Under the pieces are notes generated by a model. The model made no database searches. It saw nothing but the letters and a program-made list of their open reading frames with translations, and was not told where the DNA came from. Source: Vanilla planifolia (lineage: Eukaryota > Streptophyta > Magnoliopsida > Asparagales > Orchidaceae). Taken from it: a DNA stretch of 64,000 nt. Shown piece after piece: positions 63,600-64,000 of the stretch (within the stretch, counting starts at the first letter, position 1; every line of letters begins with the position of its first letter). The stretch spans positions 29,316,670 to 29,380,669 of the forward strand of contig CM043872.1 of NCBI GenBank assembly GCA_023846275.1. Reading direction: 5' to 3'. Both the position numbers and the translations under genes were made by a program.

Positions 63600-64000
63600 A
63601 GAATACCCTTATTGAACAAAACTTACTGTAAGGCAATTCCTAACTACTGAATGTTCTATCAAGTTCCTCTTAGCTAAATAATAATAAGCATTGGTTGGCA
63701 TGCCCATTTTGATGCAGGTGTAGTCCAGTTGAGGATTTTGTTTTGCCGATTATATAAAAAATGCTTGGATTATTTGTGTAACTTATTTTTAAATTTCTTT
63801 AAATTTGATTTGATTAAGGATGAGATTGTAACAAATTTATTATTTGATTATTGATTAAAGTTGTATTCTGATAAATTTTAAGATGGAGAACTTTAAATTT
63901 TTGTTTATTGAAATCATAACAAAAAGTTCTAACGTCTGGCTTTTATGACATTGCTAAAACAGAAAGCAGCAGGTCTGCATGTCTCCAGCGATCTTGCCAA
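63600..64000. other. Mutase 3' flank
   Basis: Probably 3' untranslated sequence for the first part, then AT-rich DNA to the window end. No further gene is seen. Confidence 0.4.

Overview
This is nuclear DNA from a flowering plant. The genes have short GT-AG introns, the gene products are plant-specific (DUF868, DUF247, STP sugar carrier, KNOX homeodomain, CRF-type AP2/ERF), the intergenic DNA is very AT-rich, and Ty1/copia and Ty3/gypsy remains lie between genes. Several coding regions (DUF868, the plasma-membrane H+-ATPase, the sugar carrier) are strikingly GC-rich, while others (phosphoacetylglucosamine mutase, CRF) are not. That two-class pattern is typical of commelinid monocots, so a monocot is likely. 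This is an inference, and the species cannot be named from the sequence.

Layout. 1-641 (-): 5' part of a DUF868 gene running off the left edge. 0.6-10.6 kb: gene-poor DNA with two diverged copies of a ~1.4-kb repeat. 10.9-13.9 kb (+): plasma-membrane H+-ATPase in only three coding exons, the last intron being GC-AG. 16.5-18.3 kb (+): DUF247 membrane protein. 21.0-24.1 kb (-): STP-type hexose/H+ symporter in four exons. 24.2-34.8 kb: transposon graveyard with a copia RNase H relic, a 153-bp AT microsatellite, a lone LTR-like block and a gag-less Tnt1-like copia relic. 35.7-35.9 kb (-): possible small one-exon gene. 36.3-41.1 kb (+): complete copia retrotransposon with two 351-bp LTRs that read as identical, an ATTCT target duplication and one open polyprotein. 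43.3-45.7 kb (+): class II KNOX gene, KNAT7-like. 47.8-49.9 kb (+): CRF-type AP2/ERF gene in four exons. 50-59.6 kb: unrecognised DNA, a GC-rich island, a gypsy gag relic and a ~610-bp tandem duplication. 59.9-63.6 kb (+): phosphoacetylglucosamine mutase, nine exons, complete.

The host genes do not form a pathway or cluster. The only functional link is general: the H+-ATPase makes the proton gradient that an STP carrier uses to import hexoses, and they lie 7 kb apart, which is probably chance. I found no evidence of a new multi-gene system. The points most worth checking are the young intact copia element, the GC-AG intron and low intron number of the H+-ATPase, the changed homeodomain and stop-only last exon of the KNOX gene, the two competing donor sites of the CRF gene, and an unexplained antisense reading frame in a CRF intron. 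All exon models were built by hand from splice signals, reading frame and remembered family sequences. No alignment or database search was run.
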